From assembly GCF_003444775.1 (NCBI RefSeq), contig NZ_CP021081.1, positions 2,423,501 to 2,487,500 of the forward strand: a DNA stretch of 64,000 nucleotides. The letters are read 5' to 3'. The notes beneath the pieces are model-generated. The model was not told the origin of the DNA and did not search any database. It saw only the letters and a list, made by a program, of their open reading frames with translations. This document shows positions 1 through 12,051 of this stretch, in pieces; positions within the stretch are counted from its first letter, which is position 1; each line of letters starts with the position of its first letter. The stretch comes from Deinococcus ficus. Its GTDB lineage: Bacteria > Deinococcota > Deinococci > Deinococcales > Deinococcaceae. The position numbers and the translations under genes were made by a program.

Positions 1-1456
<1,456 letters not shown>

Positions 1457-1460
<4 letters not shown>

Positions 1461-1711
1461 GGGTGGGGGTGTCTACCTTGGGGGAAGTGGTCCGGCACGG
1501 GGTCGAAGCCGCCGGGCACGAGGGGGTTGCAGCGCAGGATGCGCCACGTGGCCAGCCACCCGCCCTTCACGGCGCCGTGCTTCTCGATGGCCTGAGCGGC
1601 GTACTCGGAGCAGGTGGGCGTGAAGCGGCAGGTGGGCGCAGGTTTGCGGTGGGAGACGTCGCGCTGGTACACCCGGATGACCCGCACCAGTCCGCGCGAG
1701 GCGGCGCTCAT
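1457..1711 (-). CDS. yidD: Membrane protein insertion efficiency factor YidD
   Basis: Small 84-residue YidD (DUF37) protein thought to assist YidC-dependent insertion at the inner face of the membrane. The family core [19 protein letters not shown], with its paired cysteines, is intact, followed by the R-C-N-P-L motif ([16 protein letters not shown]). The ATG overlaps the rnpA stop (ATGA), and its own stop overlaps the yidC start, giving a tightly coupled rnpA-yidD-yidC unit. Length and motif order are typical of the family. Confidence 0.93.
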
Positions 1712-2199
1712 GGCGTCTCCTGCGCGGGCGGGGCATCCGGGGTGGGCACGGCGTCAGGTACGCGGTGAGGGGCCGCTGGGTTCCCGGGGCCCGTCGCCCC
1801 GGCCTTCGGGCGCCCGCCCCCGCCGCCCTGGGGCCCGCCCTTGCGTTTCACGCGGCCGGGTGCGCGGCTCAACGCGCGGCCCAGCGCCGCCTGAATCGCC
1901 GTGAACTCGGCCTGGAGCAGACCGGGGTTGGGCATCAGGATGGCGCGGCAGGGCGGCAGGCCGCCCGGCAGGGTCCGCAGGGCCTCGCGGGTGCGGCGGC
2001 GGGCGCGGTTGCGGTCCACCGCCCGTTTCAGGGTCTTTTTCGGCACCACAATCCCGACGATCGCCCGCGGTCGCCAGGTTTCCCCGTGCCGCGGGCGGTA
2101 TTCGGTGATGCGCAGCGTGAACAGGGGATCGCGGATGGTCAGGCCGTGCTGCCGGACCTTGCGGAACTCACGGTCGCCACGCAATGAGTCCAGCGCCAC
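1708..2199 (-). CDS. rnpA: Ribonuclease P protein component
   Basis: Protein subunit of RNase P, which helps the catalytic RNA mature tRNA 5' ends. Family features are the N-terminal [10 protein letters not shown] and the RNR signature [15 protein letters not shown]. The start is a GTG ([12 protein letters not shown]); a TTG six codons in (LRGDREF) is an alternative. At 163 residues it is longer than the usual ~115-120 because of a C-terminal tail rich in Gly, Pro and Lys after the RNase P fold (from about residue 115). It lies 86 nt downstream of rpmH and overlaps yidD. Confidence 0.92.
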   Translation of the reverse strand: MALDSLRGDREFRKVRQHGLTIRDPLFTLRITEYRPRHGETWRPRAIVGIVVPKKTLKRAVDRNRARRRTREALRTLPGGLPPCRAILMPNPGLLQAEFTAIQAALGRALSRAPGRVKRKGGPQGGGGGRPKAGATGPGNPAAPHRVPDAVPTPDAPPAQETP

Positions 2200-2285
2200 C
2201 GGACGCGGCTTCCCCGTGGGGGCCTGGTCCTGCGTGGCGCTGGTCTGGTCCGGGATGGCGATCGTGCCGCTCCTGGCGCCCGGTC

Positions 2286-2429
2286 TTACTCGTCGCTGAC
2301 GGTAAGCTGGTGGCGGCCCTTGGCGCGGCGGCGCGCCAGGATGTTCCGGCCGGCTTTGGTCTTCATGCGGGCGCGGAAGCCGTGGGTCTTGGCCCGCTTG
2401 CGGTTGTTCGGCTGGTAGGTACGCTTCAT
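2286..2429 (-). CDS. rpmH: 50S ribosomal protein L34
   Basis: A 47-residue ribosomal protein. [20 protein letters not shown] and the later [12 protein letters not shown] block are the L34 signature. An AGGAGAGC Shine-Dalgarno precedes the ATG. It is first in the order rpmH-rnpA-yidD-yidC, the conserved arrangement found near many bacterial replication origins. No dnaA, parA or DnaA-box cluster is visible here, so origin proximity is only a possibility. Confidence 0.97.
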   Translation of the reverse strand: MKRTYQPNNRKRAKTHGFRARMKTKAGRNILARRRAKGRHQLTVSDE

Positions 2430-2540
2430 GCTGCTCTCCTTACTTCGCGGCGTGGCCCAGGGTCCGGCGGGATTGCTCCCGTTCGCGGCCAGCCGACTTC
2501 ACGCGATGAAATCGCCCCCCTACGGAGGGCAAACTACGAG

Positions 2541-2546
2541 AGTGTA
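2541..2546 (-). promoter_or_regulatory. -10 element for rpmH operon
   Basis: TACACT preceded by TGA, an extended -10. There is no good -35. Transcription would begin near 2534, giving a ~105-nt leader ahead of rpmH. Confidence 0.5.
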
Positions 2547-2585
2547 TCACACCCCGCCCAGGCGCGGGAAGAGGCGCGCCTCCGG

Positions 2586-3026
2586 TCAGCGGCTCAGGTA
2601 CGCCCGCACGTCCCGGTCGAACACCCCGACCAGCATCACCGCTCCCAGCACCGTCCCGAACGGCACGATCAGCAGGCTCAGCACCCCGATCACCACCGTG
2701 GACCCCACCGCCCACCGCCGGCCCTCCAGCGCCGCCTGCCGCGTAAGGTACAGCCACGTGATGATCGCTGCCGTCACGAAGAACAGCATCCACACCATGC
2801 CCTGCAACTCCGCGTCGGTGGGGGCGGGAAGCGTCTGGCCCAGCATCTCACTGGCGATCTTGTTCGACGCCAGGATCGTGTCCCGCCCCTGAGACGGCAA
2901 CAGCAGCAGCTCAATGGAGTTGAACACGATGCCCGCCAGCAGCGGCGTGGTGACCCACGACAGGCGCCGGGGTTTCGGCCCGGCCGGAGAGGGGGAGGGG
3001 GACTGGGTGGGCGTGGACTGGGTCAT
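2586..3026 (-). CDS. Four-helix membrane protein, unknown function
   Basis: A 146-residue protein I do not recognise. A Ser/Pro-rich cytoplasmic-looking N-terminus (MTQSTPTQSPSPSPAGPKPR) is followed by hydrophobic segments at about residues 27-45 (VTTPLLAGIVFNSIELLLL), 75-95 (MVWMLFFVTAAIITWLYL) and 105-140 (two helices around STVVIGVLSLLIVPFGTVL). The short C-terminus is basic. Upstream, TAAGCT lies 9 nt from the ATG, with GGAG in between, so either a near-leaderless or an SD start is possible. It is a single gene ahead of the rpmH promoter. Confidence 0.75.
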   Translation of the reverse strand: MTQSTPTQSPSPSPAGPKPRRLSWVTTPLLAGIVFNSIELLLLPSQGRDTILASNKIASEMLGQTLPAPTDAELQGMVWMLFFVTAAIITWLYLTRQAALEGRRWAVGSTVVIGVLSLLIVPFGTVLGAVMLVGVFDRDVRAYLSR

Positions 3027-3065
3027 GCACTCCGTAGCTTACCGTCCGGGCCGCAGATCAACCGG

Positions 3066-3734
3066 TCAGGGCAGCGCCGGGCCCGAGGCGTAGAGGTCGA
3101 CATCCAGCGCGGCGCCCAGGGCAGCGATGCGCGCCACGTCTCGGGATTCAATCGGAAGGCCCCACATCTGACCGGTGTACCCCTGGTACCCCACCAGGAT
3201 GCTGACGTCGCACGTGTCGGCCAGGGCCCGGATGCGAGCCGCGGCCGGTTCCGTGAGCTGGAGCAGGCGGGTCAGTTTGTCCTCGAACTCTCCCGGGAGA
3301 TCCCCCTCCGGGCACAAGGTCCAGCGCGTGAAGGCGTGGGGACCCAGGTGCCGCATCCGGGGATGTGTGCGGAGGTCACCTCGACTCCAGCTGTCGGTCA
3401 GCTCCAGACCTGTGACCTGGGTGATCGCCTGGGCCGTGAGGTCCTCGCTGACGATGCTCAGGGCCACGCGCGCCCTGGCCGAGGCGCGGCATCCCCGAAT
3501 TGACCACGCCCCTCCTTCATGGTCCACCATCATGACCAGGGGGTAGAACTCGTTCTGCGGCCTGAAATAGATCTCCCAGCACCCTTCTCCTGGGAGGACA
3601 CCGAAGACCCGGGGGCGTCCTCCCTCCGTTTCCAGATCGTGCACCTGAAAGAACTGCCGCGTATCCGCACGGGTGGGCCTGGCAAGTTCAGTCAGGGCCA
3701 CGTGGATGGCTTCATGCGACGGAATATCAACCAT
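3066..3734 (-). CDS. DUF4279-like protein
   Basis: A 222-residue soluble protein with no signal peptide or membrane segment. The C-terminal ending IAALGAALDVDLYASG, after a Q-M-W-G-L-P stretch, resembles the DUF4279 family ending, where an immunity-like role is sometimes proposed without proof. The ATG at 3734 (MVDIPSHEAIHV) is chosen over a start 14 codons upstream because AGGA directly precedes it and a CACACT -10-like hexamer lies 7 nt away. Family assignment is by eye and moderate; function unknown. Confidence 0.7.
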   Translation of the reverse strand: MVDIPSHEAIHVALTELARPTRADTRQFFQVHDLETEGGRPRVFGVLPGEGCWEIYFRPQNEFYPLVMMVDHEGGAWSIRGCRASARARVALSIVSEDLTAQAITQVTGLELTDSWSRGDLRTHPRMRHLGPHAFTRWTLCPEGDLPGEFEDKLTRLLQLTEPAAARIRALADTCDVSILVGYQGYTGQMWGLPIESRDVARIAALGAALDVDLYASGPALP

Positions 3735-3801
3735 TCCTGCCAGTGTGCAGGACAGGCCACCTGAGCGCCTGCGCACGATGGCTCAGGCCAGGGCAGGCCA
3801 C

Positions 3802-3828
3802 AAAAGAAAACCCGCCTTGACGGCGGGT
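3802..3828 (-). terminator. Intrinsic terminator of the str operon
   Basis: A 7-bp stem ACCCGCC/GGCGGGT with loop TTGAC. Read on the minus strand it ends in a T-rich tract (GGCGGGTTTTCTTTTG), 20 nt after the fusA stop. Confidence 0.9.
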
Positions 3829-3848
3829 CCTCTTCAGTCCGGTTGGAC

Positions 3849-5939
<2,091 letters not shown>

Positions 5940-6092
5940 AAGACTCCTGATGCTCGTGATGACCGGTCTGGTCACCCTCGGATGCTGCTGGGCGGGCGGG
6001 GCGCCTGGGGGGCGGGTGCGCCGCGGGGGGTCACACCAGTTCAGGCGCGTCCGCCCTGGTCCGCGGGGCCGGGCCGGGGCCCGGAGCCGGGG

Positions 6093-6564
<472 letters not shown>

Positions 6565-6666
6565 GTTGACTCCTTAAAACGCGCTATCGGGCGCGGGGCG
6601 TGAGGGGTGAAGGGGCGGGGTGAGCCGGGCGGAGCGCAGGGTAGGCCGCGCTTCGACGCTGACGGC

Positions 6667-7065
6667 TTACTTCTTCTTGGCCGCGGCCGCGCCGGCTTTG
6701 GGCTTCTTGGTGCCGTACTTGCTGCGGCTCTTGTTGCGGTCCTTCACGCCCTGGGTGTCCAGGCTGCCGCGCACGATGTGGTAGCGCACGCCGGGGAGGT
6801 CCTTCACACGGCCGCCGCGGATCAGCACGACGCTGTGTTCCTGCAGGTTGTGGCCTTCGCCGGGGATGTAGGCGGTGACTTCGAAGCCGCTGGACAGACG
6901 CACGCGGGCGATCTTACGGAGCGCGGAGTTGGGCTTCTTGGGGGTGGTGGTCTTCACGACCGTGCACACGCCGCGGCGGAAGGGGCTGCCTTTCAGGGCA
7001 GGGACTTTGCTCTTCTTCGCCAGGGTGGTGCGCCCCTTGCGGAGCAGTTGCTGGGTGGTAGGCAG
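6667..7065 (-). CDS. rpsL: 30S ribosomal protein S12 (CTG start)
   Basis: The 132-residue S12 decoding-centre protein. The family N-terminus (M)[17 protein letters not shown] can only be read from a CTG at 7065-7063. Three codons upstream in frame is a TGA stop (7074-7072), and no ATG, GTG or TTG lies between that stop and the conserved sequence. A strong SD, AAGGAG, lies 9 nt before the CTG. The next canonical start is GTG at codon 33, which would delete conserved S12 residues. Conserved streptomycin-region motifs [13 protein letters not shown] and [13 protein letters not shown] are intact, followed by a Lys/Ala-rich tail. It is first in the str operon. Confidence 0.95.
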   Translation of the reverse strand: MPTTQQLLRKGRTTLAKKSKVPALKGSPFRRGVCTVVKTTTPKKPNSALRKIARVRLSSGFEVTAYIPGEGHNLQEHSVVLIRGGRVKDLPGVRYHIVRGSLDTQGVKDRNKSRSKYGTKKPKAGAAAAKKK

Positions 7066-7354
7066 GGTGAATCACTCCTTGTGCAGTCGCTGGCGTGCCC
7101 GAGATGGGGCCTGCAGGTCGTGCGGTGAGGGGGTCTGGGCGCAGGGCTGGCCTGGCTGGACCCGGGTTTGGGGCTTGCCCGCCCACGCCGCCTGAGGTGT
7201 GCTGGCGGGGAGCAGGCTGGGTTGGCGGTGGTGCTCCGAGGTGATCACGGGCCTGCTGCTGCACGTCCCTCAGCATGTGGGCGTGGAGAGGTCCGAACTT
7301 GCCGAATAACGCCCGAGGTTCAACCCAGTACCGGGGCCGTTTTCCAACCTTCGC
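7066..7354 (-). promoter_or_regulatory. Long 5' leader of the str operon
   Basis: About 280 nt lie between the predicted transcription start (near 7348) and the rpsL CTG. I find no convincing leader peptide or named riboswitch by eye. The only element clear near rpsL is the AAGGAG SD at 7080-7075. Confidence 0.45.
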
Positions 7355-7383
7355 ATCATACGCGCCGCCGCGTGACAGCGCAA
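7355..7383 (-). promoter_or_regulatory. str operon promoter
   Basis: TTGCGC (-35, 7383-7378), a 17-nt spacer and TATGAT (-10, 7360-7355). This is a good sigma-A-type promoter reading toward rpsL. Confidence 0.75.
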
Positions 7384-7393
7384 GGTTTCGCCT

Positions 7394-7423
7394 CTGGTCA
7401 CGTGCAGCGCGCTGTGCTAGTCT
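7394..7423 (+). promoter_or_regulatory. Candidate tRNA-Ser promoter
   Basis: CTGGTC, 18-nt spacer, TAGTCT (7418-7423), 43 nt before the tRNA. It is divergent from, and nearly back to back with, the str promoter. Confidence 0.5.
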
Positions 7424-7464
7424 TCTTCACGCCCGTTCACGGCCCGCCGGGGCCGGACCTTTTC

Positions 7465-7557
<93 letters not shown>

Positions 7558-7561
7558 CGCC

Positions 7562-7591
7562 ACACCCCCAGCCTTCACCAGCTGGGGGTGT
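7562..7591 (+). terminator. Hairpin after tRNA-Ser
   Basis: An 11-bp stem ACACCCCCAGC/GCTGGGGGTGT with a short weak T-containing tail. Likely terminates the tRNA transcript. Confidence 0.65.
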
Positions 7592-7705
7592 TGTGCTGCC
7601 CGGGAGTGGAATGCGAGGATCATCACACCCGGGCGGTCCTCCGCGCGGCCCCGCTGGCCGCCCCGGCCGTTCATACCGGCTCCCGCCGACGGCCCCGAGA
7701 GGTGC

Positions 7706-8827
7706 ATGTTCACCCACCCCGCGAACCTCCGAGACCACCTGGCCGCGCTGCGCGGCCGGGTCGTGCTGCTTATGAACGCCGCGTTCCTGACGTACGCGGT
7801 GGTGACCACGCTGCTCAGCCCGGTGCCGATCACGCCCGACGCCCTGATGAACGGGCCGCACAAGTACCGCACCTGGGCGGCCCTGCTGGTCACCCTGGGC
7901 ACGCTGGCCCTGTGGCGCTGGCCGCGGCAGGTGCGGCTGGTGTACGTGCCGTACCTGATCATGCTGAGCCTGCTGAGCATCCTGGAGGTGCGCAGCCTGC
8001 GGGTCACGAACACCGCGCCCTTCCACCTGGCGCTGTGGCTCACCGGGAACATGGCCGTGCTGCCCCTGATCTTCGGGTCCCGGACCGGCGCGAAACTGGC
8101 CGCCGGCATGATCGCCGCGATCCTGGTGGGCCTGGTCAGCCCTCAGGCGGACGCCATGGGCCTGGACGGTTACGCCCTGGCCGACTGGGCCACCACGTTG
8201 ATCGTGATGGCGGCCGCCGCGGCGAGCAGCACCATGCTGATGCAGATCATCGAGAACTACCTGAACGCCCATGACCGCACCGCGCAGGCCCTGGAGGACG
8301 CCCGGGTGGACACCGTGACCGGGCTGCCCAACCGCGCGATCAGCGAGGCCCGCCTGGACGCCGCCGTGCAGGACGCGCACCTGCACGGCACGCCCCTGAG
8401 CGTGCTGCTGCTGGACCTGGACCACTTCAAGGCCGTGAACGACGAGCACGGCCACCAGGCCGGGGACCGGGTGCTGCGGGCCTGCGCGGAGCGCATCGCG
8501 GCGCACGTGAACGTCCCGCACGGCCTGGTGGGCCGCTGGGGCGGGGAGGAGTTCATCGTGGTGCTGCCGGGCCTGCCGGAACCCGAGGCGCGCCGGCTGG
8601 GCGAGCGGCTGCGGGAGGTGGTGGCGGCCACCCCGATCGGCGACCTGCCGCTGACCACCAGCGTGGGCGGCACGACCCTGCAACGGGGACCGCTGCACCC
8701 GGCCGCGCCGCCGGACCTGCACGCGCAGGTGCGCGAGAACCTGGTGCGGGCCGCCGACCTGGCCCTGTACCAGGCGAAACGCAGCGGCCGGAATCAGGTG
8801 TGCTTCCTGCCGCTGAACCCCGCCTGA
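7706..8827 (+). CDS. Membrane diguanylate cyclase (GGDEF)
   Basis: A 373-residue protein that should make cyclic di-GMP from two GTP. The first ~190 residues form about six membrane helices (for example GRVVLLMNAAFLTYAVVTTLL and LAAGMIAAILVGLV) with no recognised sensor domain. A GGDEF domain follows: DTVTGLPNRA, LLLDLDHFKAVND and the active-site loop RWGGEEF. The RxxD inhibitory site usually five residues upstream is absent (GLVGR instead), so product inhibition is unlikely. The ATG at 7706 is preceded by GAGAGG. The same frame is open upstream through the tRNA, but that part is not coding. It is convergent with the Nudix gene, 13 nt away. Confidence 0.92.
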   Translation: MFTHPANLRDHLAALRGRVVLLMNAAFLTYAVVTTLLSPVPITPDALMNGPHKYRTWAALLVTLGTLALWRWPRQVRLVYVPYLIMLSLLSILEVRSLRVTNTAPFHLALWLTGNMAVLPLIFGSRTGAKLAAGMIAAILVGLVSPQADAMGLDGYALADWATTLIVMAAAAASSTMLMQIIENYLNAHDRTAQALEDARVDTVTGLPNRAISEARLDAAVQDAHLHGTPLSVLLLDLDHFKAVNDEHGHQAGDRVLRACAERIAAHVNVPHGLVGRWGGEEFIVVLPGLPEPEARRLGERLREVVAATPIGDLPLTTSVGGTTLQRGPLHPAAPPDLHAQVRENLVRAADLALYQAKRSGRNQVCFLPLNPA

Positions 8828-8840
8828 GGGCCGGGGCCGC

Positions 8841-9587
8841 TCAGCGGTGCCCGGTGCGCAGGAACAGCCAGCCGCCCCCGCGCACCAGCAGCCGCGCCAG
8901 CCGGACCTTCCAGTGGCGGGGCTGGCCGGGCACGGCACCCGCCGGGTTCTCCTGCGCGTCCCAGGTGCGGGCCGGTTCCGCGTCGAAAAACGGGGTGCCG
9001 GACGCCAGGGCGGCCCGGGCCAGAGCCAGGGACCGCTCGTGGCCCGGGTGCAGGGGCGGCAGCGCGTTCCAGGGGTGGAAGGCGGCCTCGTGGGCCTCCA
9101 GGGTGGGGCGCGGGTCGCCTTCGGCCTCGAGCAGGAACACCGGCGCGATCAGGTGCAGGCCGTGGCGGTTCGGCGCGAACCGGGCGTCCAGCACGCCGAG
9201 CAGGCGCGTGGCGCGGCCCCTCAGGCCGGTCTCCTCGAACAGTTCCCGTTCGGCACCTCCGGCGGGGGTCTCCCCCACCTCGGCCATGCCGCCCGGCAGC
9301 GCCCACAGGCCGGTGTCGGTGCGGCGGATCAGGAGCACGCTCTCCCCGCGGACGACCACGGCCTCCACGGCCAGCAGGGGCGTGGTCTGCGCGAGGCTGC
9401 TCAGGTACGCGGCCTCCACCCGGGCGCGGGGCACGCCGGCGTCCAGGGTGGCCAGGGCCGCGCTGAGGGTCAGGATGCGGCGGTAGCGGTCCACGTCGTA
9501 GGGGTTCTGCCCGTACGCGAGGCCGCTGATCGCCAGGGCGCGGAGTTCCTGCGCGATCAGGGGGATGGTGGGGCCGGGGGGCGTCAC
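8841..9587 (-). CDS. Nudix hydrolase with Nudix_N_2-like domain
   Basis: A 248-residue predicted nucleoside-diphosphate-X hydrolase. An N-terminal helical segment (residues ~8-60, LRALAISGLAYGQNPYDVDR) resembles the Nudix_N_2 domain. The full Nudix box is intact: GGMAEVGETPAGGAERELFE then ETG (residues ~98-121). A C-terminal ~60-residue basic extension ends the protein. The ATG overlaps the upstream DinB-like stop (ATGA), so the two are co-translated. Deinococcus genomes carry many Nudix enzymes; the substrate cannot be read from sequence. Confidence 0.88.
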   Translation of the reverse strand: MTPPGPTIPLIAQELRALAISGLAYGQNPYDVDRYRRILTLSAALATLDAGVPRARVEAAYLSSLAQTTPLLAVEAVVVRGESVLLIRRTDTGLWALPGGMAEVGETPAGGAERELFEETGLRGRATRLLGVLDARFAPNRHGLHLIAPVFLLEAEGDPRPTLEAHEAAFHPWNALPPLHPGHERSLALARAALASGTPFFDAEPARTWDAQENPAGAVPGQPRHWKVRLARLLVRGGGWLFLRTGHR

Positions 9588-10057
9588 CCGGCCGGCTCGG
9601 CCTGAAGGTTGCGCAGGTGAAAGCGCAGCGCGCCGGTGTGGTACGCCGCGTGCAGGACCGCGCCGTGCGCCACGCGCAGCGCCTCGGCGTCCAGCGCGCC
9701 GAACAGCGCGTCGTACAGGCCCTGCCCGGCGCGGGCCAGCGCCACCAGTTCCGCGCGCCAGCCGGCCTCCGTGAGACGCTGGGCGTCCCAGGCGTCCGGT
9801 TCGTCCGGGCGCAGGGCGTGCGGGTCCGAGAGTTGCGCGGCGGCGTGCTCCAGATGCTGGCGCAGGTGCATCACGACCTGCGCGGCGGCGGGCCGGCCGG
9901 GCCCGGCGGCCTGCTGCGCCTGCGGGAACGTGAAGGCGTGCGCGGTGCGCAGCAGGCCCGTCTCCGGGTCGCTGAACAGGCCGGCGCTGAACCCGAAGGT
10001 TACGCTCGGGCCGTACAGCACCTCCCGCAGGGCCTCGCGAAGCAGTTCCGGCGTCAT
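9584..10057 (-). CDS. DinB-like four-helix protein
   Basis: A 157-residue protein resembling the DinB/YfiT-like metal-binding four-helix bundle. His residues appear in VMHLRQHLEHA and in the C-terminal HGAVLHAAYHTGALRFHLR, where the AxYHxGxxR pattern is typical. The ATG at 10057 (MTPELLREALRE) is preferred over one six codons upstream because TACCCT lies 6 nt before it, a leaderless promoter. It is co-translated with the Nudix hydrolase and divergent from the APH-like gene. Deinococcus DinB-family proteins are often stress-related; the activity is unknown. Confidence 0.75.
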   Translation of the reverse strand: MTPELLREALREVLYGPSVTFGFSAGLFSDPETGLLRTAHAFTFPQAQQAAGPGRPAAAQVVMHLRQHLEHAAAQLSDPHALRPDEPDAWDAQRLTEAGWRAELVALARAGQGLYDALFGALDAEALRVAHGAVLHAAYHTGALRFHLRNLQAEPAG

Positions 10058-10063
10058 GCGGTC

Positions 10064-10069
10064 AGGGTA
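10064..10069 (-). promoter_or_regulatory. Leaderless -10 of DinB-like gene
   Basis: TACCCT followed by GACCGC and then ATG. The transcript would start at or next to the start codon. Confidence 0.6.
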
Positions 10070-10100
10070 CGTCATCCGGCTCAGTTTCCGGGACGGGCCT

Positions 10101-10106
10101 TACCCT
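10101..10106 (+). promoter_or_regulatory. Leaderless -10 of APH-like gene
   Basis: TACCCT followed by the 7-nt GACCCCG and then ATG. It nearly copies the divergent DinB-side element (TACCCTGACC in both). Confidence 0.65.
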
Positions 10107-10113
10107 GACCCCG

Positions 10114-11037
10114 ATGACCCCCGAATCCCCGGACGCGCCCGCGCGGCTGCACGAGCACGAGTTCCCCACCGACACGGCGCTGGTGGCCCGGCTGGTCGCG
10201 GCGCAGTTCCCGCAGTGGGCGGCGCACCCGGTGCAGGTGTTCGCCTCGGCGGGCAGTGACCACACCCTGTACCGCCTGGGCCCGGACCTCGCCGCCCGGC
10301 TGCCCCGCACGGCCGACGCGGCCGGTCAGACGGAGCACGACCTGCGCTGGCTGCCGCGGCTGGCCCCGCACCTTCCGCTGGCCGTGCCGCAGCCGCTCGC
10401 GCTGGGCCAGCCGGGCGAGGGCTTCCCGTGGATGTGGGGCGTGTACCGCTGGCTGCCGGGCGAACCGGCCCACCGCGAGGCACTGGCGGACCTGCCCGGC
10501 GCGGCCCGGACCCTGGCGGGCTTCGTCCGGGCGCTTCAGGCGTGCGACACGACCGGCGCGCCGCACGCCGACCCGGCGTCCCTGGAACGCGGGGCGCCCC
10601 TGCGCAACCGGGACGCCTGGACCCGCGAGAACGTGGCCCGGCTGCCCGGCGACCTGGACCGCCCCGCCCTGCTCCGCGCGTGGGAGGCGGCCCTGGCCGC
10701 GCCCGACTGGACCGGGCGGCCGGTATGGCTGCACGGCGACCTGCAGTCCGGGAACCTGCTCGCCCACGGCGGGCAGCTCAGCGCCGTGATCGATTTCGGA
10801 TCGCTGAAGGTGGGGGACCCGGCGGCCGAACTGGCGGTGGCGTGGAACTGGCTGGACGCCCCGGCCCGCGCGGCGTTCCGATCAGCGCTGAAGGTGGACG
10901 ACGCCACCTGGGCGCGGGGGCGCGGGTGGGCGCTGTCGATCGCCACGGCGGAGATTCCGTACTACCTGCACACGAACCCCGGCATGGTGGCCCGGTCGCG
11001 CTTCGCGCTGGCGCAGGTGCTGGGAGAGCCAGTCTGA
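10114..11037 (+). CDS. Aminoglycoside phosphotransferase-family kinase
   Basis: A 307-residue APH/choline-kinase-fold enzyme. The catalytic loop is WLHGDLQSGNLL (Brenner motif, residues ~209-220) and the metal-binding motif is VIDFGSLKVGDPAAEL. An N-lobe of ~100 residues includes SAGSDHTLYRLG. The ATG is set by the TACCCT leaderless promoter. It may phosphorylate a small molecule or metabolite; resistance to an aminoglycoside is not implied by the fold alone. Divergent from the DinB-Nudix pair, terminated by a strong hairpin. Confidence 0.85.
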   Translation: MTPESPDAPARLHEHEFPTDTALVARLVAAQFPQWAAHPVQVFASAGSDHTLYRLGPDLAARLPRTADAAGQTEHDLRWLPRLAPHLPLAVPQPLALGQPGEGFPWMWGVYRWLPGEPAHREALADLPGAARTLAGFVRALQACDTTGAPHADPASLERGAPLRNRDAWTRENVARLPGDLDRPALLRAWEAALAAPDWTGRPVWLHGDLQSGNLLAHGGQLSAVIDFGSLKVGDPAAELAVAWNWLDAPARAAFRSALKVDDATWARGRGWALSIATAEIPYYLHTNPGMVARSRFALAQVLGEPV

Positions 11038-11041
11038 ATTG

Positions 11042-11075
11042 AACGGCCGCCCCGGATTTGCCTGGGGCGGCCGTT
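11042..11075. terminator. Bidirectional hairpin
   Basis: A perfect 12-bp stem AACGGCCGCCCC/GGGGCGGCCGTT with a 10-nt loop, between convergent genes. There is little T tract on either side. Confidence 0.7.
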
Positions 11076-11089
11076 GACGCTCGACTTGC

Positions 11090-11599
11090 TCAGGCCGAGG
11101 GCGCCGGGACCGGCCCGTGGACGCGGGGGCGGAGCACGACGCTCCAGAGGAGGCCCCCGGCGACCTTCGCGATGAACTGCAGGGCGATGATCCCCACCGG
11201 GAACCCGCCGAACGCGACGACGGGGAAGATCAGGCTGTCCAGCGCGGCGCCGAGCAGGTTGCTGGTGTTCGTGCGCTCCAGGTAGGGGCGGTGGCGGCGG
11301 GCGTGGTACAGCAGGGCGTCGCCGGCCTCGCTGACGGCGAAGGCGAGCATGCTGGCGACCGCCACGCGGCCTGCGCCGGCGTTCAGGGCGTAGGAGAGCG
11401 CGCCGCCGGCCGCGACGAGCAGCAGCATGTTGCGCGCCACGTGCGGGCCCCACAGGTCGTGCAGGCGGTCGCGGGTGGCGAGGTTCAGGCCGATGAACAC
11501 GAACGCCACGACCGGCGCGGCGGCCGGCCCGAAGTGCGCGATCAGGAGGTTCGCGGCGACCACCGCGCCCAGGTACAGGGCGGTCAGGACGATCCTCAC
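11090..11599 (-). CDS. VUT-family queuosine precursor transporter
   Basis: A 169-residue integral membrane protein of the VUT/YhhQ (DUF165) family, which in E. coli is needed to import preQ0/preQ1. It has about six helices (VLTALYLGAVVAANLLIAHF, VVAFVFIGLNLATRDRLHD) and family-like motifs RDRLHDLWG and NTSNLLGAALDSLIFP. The GTG start lies inside the queF stop (GTGA overlap). Coupling to QueF supports the substrate: imported preQ0 would be the QueF substrate. Confidence 0.88.
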   Translation of the reverse strand: MRIVLTALYLGAVVAANLLIAHFGPAAAPVVAFVFIGLNLATRDRLHDLWGPHVARNMLLLVAAGGALSYALNAGAGRVAVASMLAFAVSEAGDALLYHARRHRPYLERTNTSNLLGAALDSLIFPVVAFGGFPVGIIALQFIAKVAGGLLWSVVLRPRVHGPVPAPSA

Positions 11600-12051
11600 T
11601 GGCCGGCCTGCGGGTGGTCGGCCGCCACGTACTTCACGGTGCAGACGGTGTTCAGGCCGCCGCGCATGCCGTAGTCGCAGCGGATGGTCAGGCTCAGGGG
11701 GTCGAGCAGCTTCGTCAGGTCGGCGAGCAGGCGGCGGGTGGCGTGCTCGTGGTACACGCCCACGAAGCGGTAGCTGGTCAGGTAGTACTTCAGGCTCTTG
11801 AGTTCGACGCACCGGTCGCGCGGCAGGTAGCGGATCTCCAGGCGGCCGAAGTCCGGGAGGCCGCTCCAGGGGCACACGGGGCTGAATTCGTCGGTGACGA
11901 TCTCGATCTCCATCGGTTGCCCCGGGTAGCGCTGTAGGTCGTCCTCGCGCGTGAGGGGGAAGGTGTCCAGGATGGCGACGTCGATGGCGTCCAGGCCCTG
12001 CACGTCGTAGCGACGGTCAAAGCCCGCCGGGGCGGGGGGGGATGCGGTCAT
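11596..12051 (-). CDS. queF: 7-cyano-7-deazaguanine (preQ0) reductase QueF
   Basis: A 151-residue single-domain QueF, which reduces preQ0 to preQ1 with NADPH for queuosine in tRNA. The nucleophile cysteine lies in SPVCPWSGLPDF and the family motif is CVELKSLKYYLTSYR. Substrate-binding E and H residues appear in VYHEHATRR. A strong SD (AAAGGAGG) precedes the ATG. It is first of a two-gene unit with the VUT transporter. No queC/D/E is nearby, consistent with salvage or with biosynthesis genes elsewhere. Confidence 0.95.
   Translation of the reverse strand: MTASPPAPAGFDRRYDVQGLDAIDVAILDTFPLTREDDLQRYPGQPMEIEIVTDEFSPVCPWSGLPDFGRLEIRYLPRDRCVELKSLKYYLTSYRFVGVYHEHATRRLLADLTKLLDPLSLTIRCDYGMRGGLNTVCTVKYVAADHPQAGQ

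Noticed and set aside
6914..7276. Minus-strand ORF across the rpsL leader
   Set aside because: Pro/Ala/Gly-rich, out of frame with rpsL, no SD; overlaps the rpsL coding region.
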